DNA of 22,970 nucleotides from Elysia marginata. Its lineage: Eukaryota > Mollusca > Gastropoda > Plakobranchidae. Both the position numbers and the translations under genes were made by a program. The stretch is from NCBI GenBank assembly GCA_019649035.1, contig BMAT01003588.1, forward strand, positions 2,211 to 25,180. The letters are read 5' to 3'. Positions 1 through 12,156 of this stretch are shown one piece after another. How positions within the stretch are numbered: the stretch's first letter is position 1; the number at the start of each line of letters is the position of its first letter. The notes beneath the pieces are model-generated. The model saw only the letters and a list, made by a program, of their open reading frames with translations, ran no database searches and was not told the DNA's origin.

Positions 1-25
1 AGAGAGAGAGAGAGAGAGTGAGAGA
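1..25. repeat. (AG)n microsatellite at window edge
   Basis: Alternating AG units with one interruption run from the first base. The tract is probably longer beyond the left edge. Confidence 0.9.
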
Positions 26-317
26 TTGGAAAAGCAAAACTAACAGGAAGATTGAAAATGGAATTAAAATGAGACAAAGTAAATCAAAAGAAAGGAGTTT
101 TACATTTATTTATACCAGTTGAATATAGGCTACTTAACATTGTATGTTTTTCATTTTTGGATATTATCTCCTGACATCCTCACCTCTCCATGCCTGTAAT
201 TTCCGTTGAGCCACGTGGCCATAGTAAGGACAGACGTAGTTGTGCTGATGATGAGATACTGTAGAATTGACCATCTCACTTTAACAACGTTTGATCTGTG
301 GATGATATCGTCGTCAA

Positions 318-366
318 TATCATTATCATCGTCATCAGTCATCATCATTATCATCATCATCAACAA

Positions 367-438
<72 letters not shown>

Positions 439-442
439 CACC
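318..442. repeat. (ATC)n microsatellite
   Basis: An ATC/CAT trinucleotide tract, interrupted at its left end and nearly pure from about 367 to 420. It produces low-complexity reading frames (poly-Ile, poly-Met, poly-Asp, poly-Ser), none of which look like genes. Confidence 0.95.
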
Positions 443-1535
443 ACCCTTATCACCCAAAAAATCGATACTAGCAGTAGCACAGGCAAAACAGAGTATATAA
501 GATGTATACGATTCTAACCTGCTGTGCTCACTTAATCTGATTCCCAAAACCGGAGACGATTTATATTGAACCTTTATATGGCCCTAATTTTTGTTCACTG
601 TGGAACCACTTATAAAGCCATTCTGTCAAAAAATATGTCATTTTTTACACTGTAAAAATTCCAAAGCTTGAAAATAATTGGTACAATTAGTGGCGAAAAG
701 TCTACCCTCGATTACCTGTTGATGGCGGCAATTGGTAGACATGGGCAGCAGCAGCCAAACGGAGCAACATTAAATCTTAAGCTGCTGGTGCGGACGTTTT
801 CATGAAACTGCTCATAGTATCGTCCATAGGCTATCATTAGTTGTACAAACTTGTACATCACCACGGCGATACATCTGCGGAGGAGGTGGGTGGGGGGGGA
901 GATGCAACTTGCAGTATAGGATGTCGTGGGCTAGTCACAGATTTGTATCTTTCGCAGGTAACTAAATCTAAAGATTCAATTCAATTATTTAAGAGGCAGC
1001 CTGGGTCTTTTAAAGGTAAATAGCATTTTGTAGTTCCTGCCAAGCTGTTAAAGATGTGTTTTTAGTATCAAATTAATATTGATATAATTAATAGTAACAA
1101 AGCAAAATGAATGCCTTAATTTAGTAAAATCTTTACTAATGACTCTTTTGTGCGAAACACTAATCGTGAGAAAAATCTTATTGTTCTAATAAATTAAGCC
1201 CGGTCATTAACAGTATGTATGCATGTAATTACGTTTGTTGCGAAACGAAGGGACCGATTTGCTCTTACATAGTGGACATCATGTCTTCAAAGATGTGCAG
1301 CCTCGGCATGGCCATTCCAAGCAAAGCTATTACAGAGAGAATCTGCACAAAACATGACAATCAAGTGAATATGATAAACTTACATATATGTTTTTAGCTC
1401 TAATCATATAAAAATATACTTGGGTGCTTCATCATACTTCCCGACCACCCTCTTTGTCATAATAAAATAATAGGGAATGAGATTAGAGCGCAAATTATCG
1501 TTCTTGCTCAAGTTTTTGCGTCACATCAAACAAAG
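443..1535. other. No gene recognised
   Basis: AT-rich sequence with only short open frames. A G-run lies near 886-899. No exon with a recognisable domain and matching splice borders was found. It may be intron of the OST-alpha-like gene whose exon lies at 2201-2358, because that gene reads leftwards. Confidence 0.5.
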
Positions 1536-1878
1536 GGGCAGCGTGGCAGAGTGTTTAGCGCGTCAGACTCGAGATCTGGAAGTCGCGGTTTCGATTCCCG
1601 ACCATGCCATGATGCAATTGCTTTGGGAAAGCAATTTACCCTAACTTTCCCCAGTCCAACCACTTGCAAAATGGGTACCCAGCTACAGGCAATTCTTGAA
1701 TTTGTGATTAGCGTCTACAACACCCTTCATAAGGGTTTAAAGTGGCCTTTAAATGAACTGGTCTGCTGGAGCATTAGTGGCTCTGCTCTGTGGCGACACA
1801 GATACGCTGAGTAACAAAGCCAACTTTCCGAAAGGGATTTACTGTATATAAAACAAAAAAAATACAAAAATAAAAAGG
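1536..1878 (+). mobile_element. tRNA-derived SINE
   Basis: The head resembles a tRNA gene: an A-box-like TGGCAGAGTGTT at 1544-1555, an anticodon-type stem-loop with arms CAGA/TCTG around the 7-base loop CTCGAGA near 1563-1579, and a B-box-like GGTTTCGATTCC at 1587-1598. The body to about 1815 is not tRNA-like, and an A-rich stretch at about 1850-1878 forms the tail. A-box, B-box, body and A-rich tail in this order are what is known of tRNA-derived SINEs transcribed by RNA polymerase III and copied by LINE machinery. The body may belong to one of the molluscan SINE superfamilies, but this was not tested. No clear target-site duplication was identified. Confidence 0.8.
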
Positions 1879-2200
1879 TAAAGGAAAAAAATCATCTGTG
1901 AACTCAAAATACATCTTCTTTAGCATCTGTTGAGCACCACACACAGTCTACTTGCAGTTTTTAAGCTATAAAAATGCGTTAGTTTTTAAACTTAAAGAAA
2001 GTCTTCATGTAAAAAAGAAAATATAACAAATTAAATTATTCTCTACAACACTTTGACTAGTGCGGCCATTGATTTTATGAATTTTACTGATGTATCTAAA
2101 ATTAAAGAAAGCCCTTACACTGAAACAATACTTTGTTTAACTATAGTAAACAATCGAAATTTCTAGAAATGTAAAGAGGAGTGTGCAATGATGTTGTTAC
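1879..2200. other. Probable intron next to OST-alpha-like exon
   Basis: AT-rich sequence directly downstream, in minus-strand sense, of the exon at 2201-2358. No further exon of the transporter was recognised here or further left. Confidence 0.4.
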
Positions 2201-2358
2201 CGGTGTAAGCCCTATCATCCACACTGTGGCGAACACAGTCTTCCTCATGCTGCTGTTCTTATACCACACATAATATGTGTTGTCGATGAAGGTAATGATG
2301 TTGATGAAGCAGAACACTGTACAAATACCAACCATCGCATGCTCTGCAGGAACCAGAT
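2201..2358 (-). CDS. Organic solute transporter alpha-like, one exon
   Basis: This is a single internal exon of a multi-exon gene. The minus strand shows a pyrimidine-rich acceptor ending in CAG just before 2358 and a plausible donor GTAACA from 2200 down. Starting in phase 2 it encodes LVPAEHAMVGICTVFCFINI, then a segment containing FIDNTYYVWYKN, then RKTVFATVWMIGLTP. This matches the early part of the OST-alpha/SLC51A family: a first membrane helix, the acidic FxExxYxxYKN-type stretch, a basic cluster after it (SSMRK here) and the start of a second helix with a conserved proline. Known members are seven-helix plasma-membrane carriers of steroids and bile acids that work with a beta subunit. 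The N-terminal exon (to the right) and later exons (to the left) were not found, so the gene could extend out of the window or be a fragment. Family call fairly secure; substrate unknown. Confidence 0.7.
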
Positions 2359-3559
2359 CTGAGTAAAAGTATATTTAAGGAATTGTGAGGGTTGAAATGC
2401 CGCTAAGATGTGTACCACTTGTTAAGATCTGAAGCTAATGGTCGTTCACCGCGATAAATTTTTTTAAGAAATAGGAAACTTTCATTTAAACAGTCAGGCT
2501 TGAACGAGACAGAAGAGAGTAACGTTAATATCAGGGTTGCCAGAAGCGGTTTAAAAAAACATCAAATTTCGCCCTGAGAGTTCTGCAACGAGTCTTGATT
2601 GCCATAGCCAGCAACATTATAAACACAAGTGCCTAATGCGACATCTACAAGTAACGTAATTGATGAATTACCATGCTGTGGGTATTTCAGCAGTGCTCTC
2701 CCCATCCCAGACCTACAGGTTCTGAATGTATATAAATATTTGGACGCGAAGTGCCTGAGATCGCTCCGTTTTGCTAGGAACTCATAAACCATATAATCCT
2801 GTCAAAACCCACAACTAGACATGGTAGGCCTTAAAAAGTGTAATGATTAATAAATAAATCAGATACTCAAGTTGAGAATGTAGACAATATGGTGAATAGC
2901 ATTGTAGTGTTGCCAAATAAGGAGAGACATTATCAAATGTTTATGCAATATCTTGTAATGAGACCTATGACCAAGACAGAAAGCTAGGACTAGTAAAAGT
3001 TTATCTTGTAAGAACAGTGCCTCAGCTCAATTAGGATGGGCTATGTAGTTAAGTGTATTCTTTTCAGCTGTTTATAACTTTTGCTTTAATACAGCTATTT
3101 CGATTTTAGGTTCAGGTTTGTATCGGTACTTCTTATGACTTGCAACAGCGAATCATAAGCCATTTATCACATTGATGCTCAAGCATTCTCAAGAGGTTAG
3201 CATTCTCTACAGTCTGAGGATAGAGAAGCATACCGTGAGGTGGCACAGGTAGTTTTTCTACTGTAAGCAAATAACACTGGTAGTCAATGCGGATTTTAAA
3301 AAAGAGAATACAGATGACACACAGAAAAATATCAAAAGGTTATGATCGGAAATTTTTCCGTGTTGTAACTGCATGAGAGATCTCTAGTTGAAACACCAGT
3401 TATACGAACAGTATGAGAGGGTGGCAAATCTTAAAATATCTGAGTGCAACATATCATAGGGACTTGAGAATGTGTGAGGAAAGCAGGTGGACTAATGTAC
3501 TGGTATATAATGGTCTTTACATCAACTGATCAACTGCGAAGAATTTCTGGATAGATAAA
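2359..3559. other. No gene recognised
   Basis: AT-rich, with no exon that could be supported. The unidentified 5' exon of the OST-alpha-like gene should lie to the right of 2358. A weak minus-strand open frame at 2562-2792 has no recognisable domain. Confidence 0.5.
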
Positions 3560-4071
3560 GTTATCTAGATTCTAGATTCATTTTTTTAAATCTAGAAGAT
3601 GAAGATTCTAAAATAGAAATGAATTGAATTTAGAATCTAGATCTAGATCTAGACTAAAATCGCCTGTAATCTGGAGATTCTAGGGCCCGGAGTTTTTTTT
3701 TAGCTGCATTTGATCGCATTCGGGCATGCCTTCCAAGCCGAAAAGATTTTCTTCTTCTCTTAGAAACTTTGACTAGGACAGGTAAGAATTTAACAGCGTA
3801 TACACTCAATTGAGTGATTGCCCATACTATCAAATCTAGAAATGGGCAGATATAAAAAAATATTGGAGATCTCCGTTATTCAACAAATTAAACGATGTTG
3901 AATTTTATTTTAAAAAATGAAGAAAACCAAAATTTTTTTTGCACACAAACCTTTTTCTGCACACTAAAGTTTAAACGATGATTTATCCAATGGAATAGAT
4001 TGGCTACCAATAAGCTTACTGAGCATTTTTCTAGATCTAGAAGATGAAAATCCTAGAGTAGAAATGAAGAG
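3560..4071. repeat. TCTAGA-rich inverted and direct repeats
   Basis: Around 3563-3655 the motif TCTAGA and its variants recur on both sides of a short AT spacer, so the flanks (about 3563-3585 and 3619-3655) are imperfect inverted copies. A second, diverged direct copy of the 36-base block at 3591-3626 lies at 4036-4071: both begin TCTAGAAGATGAA and both contain TAGAAATGAA. This suggests a dispersed repeat family or an old local duplication. The class of element is not identified. Confidence 0.55.
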
Positions 4072-7000
4072 AATAACTTTAAGGATTACGGACCAAATAA
4101 CTTCAGACCGAGAGTTCTCATAGTTGAGAAAAATGTGCATGAGCATAGACCAAATCAGAACACTGAGTAATTTTTTAATGAATTTCGGTGAAAACCGCAT
4201 CTAAATCGGTTCTGTGGTTATGAAGGAGCTAGTGATTGGAATTCCGCCTAAAGACTATTATTATATAGATTCTTCTGCAAGTCAAAGCATTCAATTCACT
4301 TCTACCAACTTAGAAAGCAACAAACAATCGAACCCCCCTCCCCCCCCCACAAAAAAAATAAATATGAACTGTAGGTTACTTTTTCCATCCTTCACTATTT
4401 TTTTAAATTCATAGAATGTGTCACTGTATAACAGAAAGTAGCAGCTCTAGGAGTTATTCACTAACCATGGAAAAGTTTGAGAATGCTTTTAATTTACCAA
4501 CACTTACTGTGTATAAAATCTCTTGCTCGTGGCCACTCATCGCTGCCTAGCGTGCTGCCGTTTATGTGTTCACCCATGATGAATGAGCTGGAAGACAACT
4601 TAAAACTTCGTCAACAGTATACTAGATCTGGGTCCTCTTGTAAATTCATCTAAGTGATCATTACAGCTTCACAAGAACATAAGTGTCTTTTCATTTGAAA
4701 GGCTAACTGTCAATGATAATAGTTGAGTTAAGAACATTGTGCTCTTTTAATTTAATGTGATAGAGATATACAGATAGATAAAGAAAGAGGGAGAAGTGTG
4801 TATGTGTGTGTGTAAGAGTCAAGACTGAAAACTGTTGGCTCGACTAAGAATTGATCATTTTCAACATAAATGTGTTTACTTATACATAAATATAATTTTG
4901 TAGAGACTAAATAAATTTGAATTAAACTGACAATGGGTTGAATTGAATTGTTTTGTCTGTTAGGCAACGCATTTAACTATCGGAATAGATTTTATGGAAA
5001 TTTATTTTGAAAACCCAAAAGTTTTAGAAAAGTTTAGATCAAATGAACATTCTCTTAGAAGTACGGAAGCCGGTGGAAACGCCATAAGATTAAGAGTAAG
5101 GAATAAAATAGATCACCTAGTATCGTCACATAATATTTGTGATGCACGGGATGACAATCCAGACCCTGAAAATGACAAATACCACCAGTTCGACATTGCC
5201 TCAATACGCTTACAAATAAGAGACGCATGATGTAGAAGAATAGTGATAAATTATACAAAGCATCTAGATTAAGTATCAAGATTTTCAAGAGAAGAATTTC
5301 GTCACATGTTTTTCTAATCGCAAAGGCTAGATCTATATAAATGGTTCTGATAGAACGATGTATTGGTACCGCTACTATGATTAGCATTTTCTTCATCTTG
5401 CTGATCTCCCTGTAAAGGTATTCTATGTGAAACTAAGTTTGACATTTGAGGGCCAAAGTACATTGAACTTAATGGGTCGAAATTAACTGTGACAACCGAT
5501 CTCCTCTCAGAACGCTACAGTTAGTTGCCGTACTCAACAGGCTTGTCAGTCTAAACATAAACAAAATGGAGAATGAGAGCTCTGATGATCTGCCTAGTTT
5601 CAGTTGTCAGAATTGTGCAAAATAGAGGTGGATAGAACTCAACAAGTATTTTGCTGTCATGGGTCATTCCAAATGAAAATACAAAATAAAACATAATGAT
5701 TATCACATCGACTCCAGTTGGGGTTTTCGGCCTGCACAACGGCAGCATAGGTTTACACTTTGACTATTTTCGATAAGTTTAAATTAGCGAAAAACTAAAG
5801 GAAACATCTTCATTTGAGCCCCTTCGGGAGATAAACTTTATACTACTTCCTTACAAGAACCACAGGACGTTAAACTGCCCATGGTGGAGAGTTTAGTGAG
5901 GTGCCGAGGTCAAACCAAGCACAAGTCAGAATTTTCACATAACGAGTGAACTGTATCTACGTGCCTGAAGAGGTTAAAAATCGTAAGTCTAGCTTATCTA
6001 TGTCTTGAGTTATTCCGAATTAAAGACAATAAAAATTGTATACGGTATAGCACTATTAATTTTTAATAGGGATCTAGCTCAAAATTACCTAGAGCGACTA
6101 ATGCGCCTGACTCCCCTTGATTGCCTCATACAAAAATAGCCATCTTCCACTATAAAACTTCAATAATTACCTTTGTTAATATCAGCTTCGTTCCATTGAA
6201 TAAGTGAGATGGCGTAACAATAAATGCATGTAAGAACACACTTTATCTGCTTAACACCAGATAATAAAACAGGTTAAACGAGTTCAATTTAAGATAACCT
6301 AATTAAAAGATCACATTCCAACCTAACAAGCCAATTTCATATACAGTGGAATCTATATAAATTCATTAAGTAAGAGTTTCCCTCAAAGATGTTGACTATA
6401 AGTGGATCCCACTATGATATAAACAAATAAAAAGCTTACATTTCGGCAGAGTTTATGTGTTGACAGCAAGTTGTGTTTTCTTTTTGTCTACAAATATTTG
6501 TGGACCAAAACAGGTGTCGACACAATCTGAAACATACATTTACAGCCTTTATTTTTTAATTAAGTTTCTGTCTTTGTTTCTTTCGTCTTAAATTCTTAAA
6601 TAACAAAAAGATGAGTAAGTAGGCCTATAAGTTGGATTTGAAAACTAAAAGCAAAATACTACCTGTCTATATTTTCTTAAGAAATATTTTAAGAAAATTC
6701 TATTTTGAATTTTAAAATAAGAAAGAAAACTCGTACAGTATTCCTTCTTTATTATTGATTCACAAAATCTATCTATTTACACAATATGAAAAAATTACCA
6801 AAGAATTGGAAAAGTGAAGCTAACTTTGCATAATATAGATAAAAGTTACTAGATCTATCTTTTTCGAGGATTTTGTTGAGCTATGATGCATGTCTTTTCA
6901 CTCTCCGCAAAAAAACCTGTGATCAACGTTAAGAACGCTAAAAATGTTACCTGAAGCAGTAATAAATTTCTATCTTCATTTAATAAAAAAAATTAGCGCG

Positions 7001-9056
7001 ATGAATTTAACCACTGCATAAATGTGTGATTTAAAAGTTGGCGAGGTCTTGCAATAGTGTCAAAGAAGAAAATGTTCCACTAGAAAAGCACACCACGGCT
7101 AACCCTTCCTTACTGCGAAAGGTGTCGGTTCTGAGCTGCTACACTATAAGAACGGCGATCCAATATTAGCATCCTTATCAGAGACAAAAAAATAATGTAG
7201 GCCAAGAAAGACACTCTTGTCAGCTCAGGCCGAAGAATGATTTTTTATGCCTGGTTTCTGGCATTTGAAAACTCTCTATCACCCTGATTAAAAGGTACTT
7301 TTCAAGTAGGTAACGTGTTGTAAACCATAAAACATTAAGGAATACTTCCTTGCATAGAGTAACGTAGTACTTTTTGGGTAGGAAACATCTTGTACACTGA
7401 TAAAGCATTAAAGATCAGCATCTTGCGCAGATTAAAAAAAACATTCTCACGGCGCTTTTTCTTTCCATAATCTGATTTTTCCAGACTTTACCTGAAACAG
7501 GTAAAACTCGGTTAGCTAGATGTTGCGACCACTATATAAACTCTTTTCATTACTGTGTAACTCCAATTTCTTACCGTATCACGATGTTTATTGTTGCAGC
7601 TTGTTTGTGTCTTTTTAATCAATTATAAAAATAGCAATTGGCTATTATAACCAATATAAGTATCTTACAGTGTGGCCTTTGTCCTCTTTCTGGCCCGTGT
7701 AATTCTAGTCCTCTACAGTCGTTTTTTTTTCTCAATTCAAAAAACCTTGACCAGATATGCGTTTTATGAAAACATTAAAACCGTTTAAAACCAGTAAATA
7801 AGGACATAAGTGGTTTGCTTTATTTACAATAAGAGGCAAGTCAAGATATTTTCAGCGTTTGTGTAAGCGTTGTGTCTCAGCCTAGATAAGAAGGCACTTG
7901 GATCAAGGCCACGTTCAATTCAATCCAATTTTTTTTTCAGAAAATACAAATTAACATTAGTACATGCATTGAAAAAATCAATGCTCAACCAGGCTGACAA
8001 ATTCAAACATTGTGAGTCTTATAGTAAAGTACACTATTTTATAGGTTTTTCTTGAAGTTGTTAGCCAATTTTTTAAAAATAGGTTCAGGTCTACAAAATG
8101 CGGTTATTTTGAAAATATAAACCTGATTTGGAATGTTGGCCAAGCATAGAAAACAATTTAAGTATGACTGTATTACCTACCACTCGTTCATTACCCGTCA
8201 GACTGGTCCCAATTTGAACACATCTACATGCACAATATAGTTAAGTTATACAGGCGAGAGGCCAATGTAAAGAAGTCTGGTGTAAAAGATAAGATGAGCA
8301 GCGTGGCCTATAAATCTTCACAAAATGGTGTTATCAGATCCTTGTGAAACTTATCAAGAATATTTCAGCTGTTAAAAAGAGGAAAAGCTAAAGACACAAA
8401 ATGATGCTAGAGCACTTAATACTTTCGTTATAAGAAAATTCGTGCACTTCATTTCAAGTTGGAAAATATATCATCAAATCTCATAAAGTTAAAGGCATGA
8501 CAAGCTTCAAACTCCTCGTTCTCTCCGCCCTCAGAAGAATTTTGCTGATGCGAATGAGTCGAGGAATTAGTTGCTTTTAAACAACTGGATGTTTTTCAAC
8601 CCGAGTCCTAAACGTCACGCGCAGAGGGTCAGAATTCATCAATATGGTGAACACTGCTTGTAAGGTATTGATTCCTGGTGATAATGATGTCACATCTCTA
8701 TTTGAATTTTAGAGGTTTGTGAGAATTTTAAATAACATGACGTAATATGTCTGCATTTTTTTTAGTATGAAAAATTCCAGCCCAATAGGGGGTATATGCA
8801 CTGCCGATTCTGTTTAAAAATACAGTTTCTTTGAATAAAGTTGTAGAAAGTTCATCCAATTTCATTGAATATTTAACGTTAAAATGAAATTAATTCTTTA
8901 TAATGGTGCCCAGGGCACATTAAATCAATGGTTTTGTCTTGCATTAGGTGCCAGGCTAGTCATGTACTCCATTTACCTTTTAAGACCTAAAATATCAAAT
9001 TTCGATAGGGTAATAATGTTAGCTAGTTAGATAAAACAAGTGCTATACAATTATTT
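4072..9056. other. No gene recognised over about 5 kb
   Basis: AT-rich sequence with only short open frames of random composition. A small palindrome at 6671-6698 has 10-base arms ATTTTCTTAA/TTAAGAAAAT. No protein domain, RNA gene or clear mobile element could be supported. Short exons of the flanking genes could be missed. Confidence 0.5.
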
Positions 9057-9058
9057 AC

Positions 9059-9116
<58 letters not shown>

Positions 9117-9145
9117 GTTATTATTATCATTATCATCATCATCAT
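9057..9145. repeat. (ATT)n microsatellite
   Basis: Nearly pure ATT units with a short ATC-variant end. The plus-strand poly-Leu frame through it is an artefact of the repeat. Confidence 0.95.
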
Positions 9146-9446
9146 ACGTATTGCGGTTTATTTCACCAACACTTGGCATAATGTCCTTATTGAAGAGTAG
9201 CTCATGCCCCGCCCATTCTTAATAATGCTTGAAAACTTAAACACAGCATAGCTCTTGCAGGTTGTATTCTGGTAAATGGCCGCCTGTAAAATGATAGTTG
9301 TGGCGAACACCAGAAAAAAAATCAAAGATAAGTAGATCCTTTAAGTTCAAACTGAGAGAATATTAATAGATAAATCATAAAGAGTAAGGGGATAAGAGTG
9401 AGAAAAAGAAAAGAACAAGAAAAGAGAGAGGGAGAGAAAGAAGGAG

Positions 9447-9532
<86 letters not shown>
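9447..9532. repeat. (GATA)n(GA)n compound microsatellite
   Basis: GATA units up to about 9492 followed by pure GA units to 9532. It abuts the probable minus-strand SINE and may have grown from that element's tail. Confidence 0.95.
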
Positions 9533-9534
<2 letters not shown>

Positions 9535-9737
9535 AAACTTTCTCGACGCCCTCTCAGTAAAAAAGGCTATTCTACTATTTGTAGTGACGTTAAAATTTAG
9601 GGCCGAAGATTACTGTCCTGAATTTTTAAGCTGAGAGAGTTTTACTTTCTATATAAGATCTCAGGGCTTCGGACTGACCAATCTGGCATGGAAAGCTTTT
9701 GAAGTCCTAATCTAACGGGCTGAACTACCCGCTACAT
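9447..9737 (-). mobile_element. Probable tRNA-derived SINE with microsatellite tail
   Basis: Read on the minus strand from about 9737, an A-box-like TAGTTCAGCCCG is followed 40 bases later by AGTCCGAAGCC, a diverged B-box. A non-tRNA body of roughly 110 bases ends in GAGGGCGTCGAGAAAG at about 9553-9538. Directly after this comes a (TC)n then (ATCT)n tract, which on the plus strand is the AG/GATA tract at 9447-9532. An internal Pol III promoter followed by a body and a simple-sequence tail fits a SINE whose 3' end is a microsatellite. The B-box is poor, so this call is less certain than the element at 1536-1878. Confidence 0.5.
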
Positions 9738-11569
9738 TTGTTCAACAATGTTATCAGAACGAGTCAAAGGAACCTAATGACTGCAGCGCTATTGCAACAG
9801 TTTTCAGGGGGCGACTCGAGCAGCATTACAGCCAGAGAGCCGCTACTGCGATATTTAGTATTGGTTATTGGTTTTGAGTTTTACTAGAGTTAAAGGGAAA
9901 TTTAAACCTGGAAACCAAGATCTTTAGAATAAGCGACTTTAAATCGGATGGCATATTCGCAATATGTTGCAATTATTTGAATCCCAATAAGGTCCAATTA
10001 TGTGTGTGGAATGATTTGGACTCTTTGGTTACAAACTTGGCAATAGTCTTACCTAGCAACCTCAAGTCTGGCCATACGGTTCAGATTTAGACCACTAGGT
10101 ATTTTGAAAAGCTTTAAAATTTCAAATCTTAAGTCTGCAACTTTTTCTCTTAAAATTATATGTTAGAAATGGCCTAAAAGTTTTTCGAAGTTTTAACATC
10201 ATTGGTAATACTTTTCAAGATTCTTTCAAGCACCCTTGCCAAAGAATTTTTCATTTGTGTAATAGTCTGGCTTGGTGAGTATTTTTAGATAATAAGTTAC
10301 AACAGTCAAAACATGTAAAGTTTTTTCAATGCTTATAATAAGCATACAATAATACAAATATACAATTTACAATAATTGTATAACAAACATATATGCACAA
10401 CGTAGGAAGTATTACGTAAAAAAACAACTGCTTGTAATAATTATGATTTAACCGTGGAGACTGCGCTTCTGTGATGATATTCCAAAATAAAAGTCCGTTC
10501 CTGTAAGTAAAAACCAATTCATTTTTACAATAAATGTTCTGTTTCTCAACAGGACGTTTTTCATTTTTTTGCATGAGGGCATTAATCAATTTGATGAAGT
10601 AACACATTTCAACGTTACCAATACTTCACTAGTGGTTGGTCTTGTTTATTCCTCACGTTTATTACTGAACTCTGGATTTCTCAGCCATATATGTTTTTTA
10701 CGTGGGAAGGACTTAAATAATTATACCTCTTGTTCTAATATCTCTACAAAAAAGATTATATTATAAACATTGTTACAATATTTAATATATAGCCGACTTA
10801 ACTTCAAAATTTTCAGTAACCGTGTTTCAAGTTTTCGTCAGGGAAAATTTAATGTGTCCATCATTAGCTTAATTTAATCTCAGCACCGATTCGCTCAATG
10901 AAAGACACCATTTTTATGCCATTTCAACAAACATTTTAGGGCGCCGTTAATTTTGGTTTCTATAGAACGCTCAAATCTTACACCAGTCTCGTTTCTTTAC
11001 TTATCTCATAAATTATATCCGCTAAAAACTAAATCCTTGTTTAGTCGCCGTTAAGGTGTAATTAGAATTTCATTCAAAATAATTATGTGCAGTTGATTTT
11101 TTTAGGCAACATCGGGCACAAGTCTCTCAAATTATGAAGTTAAAACTCCTTGCCTCCAATAAGGATGGTCGACTTATTCCTTAATTGCAGCCTAAATATG
11201 GTGCCTGATAATTGTTTAATTAGACTAAATGTGGACGTCTTAAGAGTATTGTAAAAGGTAGGATTGTTATTTTTTCCTGAACCTTTTCACTAGGGAATCA
11301 AATATTCGTCTTGAAACATTAAATATAGAAATCGTTACTCATGCCTACTTTATACTGACAACCTCACATTATAAAATAGATTGTTTTCTTAAATTTTAAT
11401 GAACTACCCTTTGTGCATGCTACAGCTTGCTTTTCATTAAAATAATTATTATATGAAAATTAGATTTGGCCATACCACGCACCTACCGTACGTATGCCGT
11501 GAGTTGCCATAAAATATTTTTGGAAGGTTAGCTTAAAATTTCCATCTATATTTTTCTTTTCATACGCAG
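9738..11569. other. No coding exon recognised upstream of CARD gene
   Basis: AT-rich sequence before the first coding exon of the CARD gene. That exon is preceded by a good splice acceptor (TTTTTCTTTTCATACGCAG ending at 11569), so a non-coding 5' exon and the promoter probably lie here or further left. Neither could be placed. Confidence 0.45.
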
Positions 11570-11711
11570 CGAAGTGATCATGGACGTTCTCGGCCTCAAA
11601 TACAAGCAGCATCGGGAGGAGATTATTCATGCACTATCCGTGAGCACAGAGCTCCTTACACTGCTCACCCGTGAAGGGCTGCTAGACATCGCCGATTGTG
11701 TGAAATACCAG
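11570..11711 (+). CDS. CARD/coiled-coil protein, coding exon 1 (CARD helices 1-3)
   Basis: First coding exon of a 680-residue protein. A pyrimidine-rich acceptor ends at 11569. The likely start is ATG at 11580, with A at -3 and G at +4. It encodes residues 1-44, including EIIHALSVSTELLTLLTREG and LLDIADCVKYQ, and ends at a GT donor after CAG (phase 0). The stretch has the CARD pattern of early helices with 'LL..L..EG.L...D'. CARDs are death-fold domains that bind other CARDs in caspase, BCL10 or pattern-recognition assemblies. The domain is completed by the next exon, with the junction falling between CARD helices. The immediately following intron carries C-run, CT-rich and CTA microsatellites. 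The family is secure; the exact orthologue is not recognised. Confidence 0.85.
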
Positions 11712-11740
11712 GTCCATTCACAGCGTGCCTCTTTCTCTCG

Positions 11741-11866
11741 CCCCCCCCCCCTTCAATGTACTCCACTGTATGTCTCTGCTTCGGTGCCTCTGTTTGTTTG
11801 TCTGTCTCTATTTATCTCTCTCTCTCTAGCTCTATCTCTCTGTTCCTCTCTCTCAAACATACGCAC
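11741..11866. repeat. C-run and CT-rich tract in intron
   Basis: A run of about 11 Cs near 11741 followed by pyrimidine-rich CTCT/TCTG sequence to about 11866, within the first coding intron of the CARD gene. Confidence 0.85.
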
Positions 11867-12055
11867 ACACTCTTTTTCCCTTTGTCCTACTCTGATCACA
11901 GTGATAAGATAAGTGATGTTTAAATTGATACCATTGCTAGTAATCGAACCAGTACCGTAGTTTCCCGACTCTGTCACTACTTCTACTATTGCTACTACAT
12001 GTACCACCACCAATACTATCACTACTACTAGTTCTGCAACATTACTACTACTACT

Positions 12056-12156
<101 letters not shown>

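Noticed and set aside
151-547. Open frames of poly-Met, poly-Ile, poly-Asp and poly-Ser
   Set aside because: They are translations of the ATC microsatellite in different frames.
1539-1608. A functional tRNA gene
   Set aside because: The A-box and B-box are present, but the T-arm is distorted, acceptor pairing is partial and the sequence continues into a SINE body and A-rich tail.
2562-2792. 76-residue minus-strand ORF as the N-terminal exon of the OST-alpha-like gene
   Set aside because: No membrane helix or family motif, and no splice border in the phase the neighbouring exon needs.
4994-5230. 78-residue charged ORF on the plus strand
   Set aside because: No recognisable domain, no supporting splice signals, and length is within chance for this base composition.
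6671-6698. Small palindrome as a terminator or regulatory site
   Set aside because: Its AT-only-like arms of 10 bases are expected by chance in such AT-rich DNA.
9057-9145. CRISPR-like array
   Set aside because: All regular repeats in the window are simple microsatellites without spacers.
9040-9222. Poly-leucine frame resembling a signal peptide
   Set aside because: Produced by the ATT microsatellite; no coding sequence follows.
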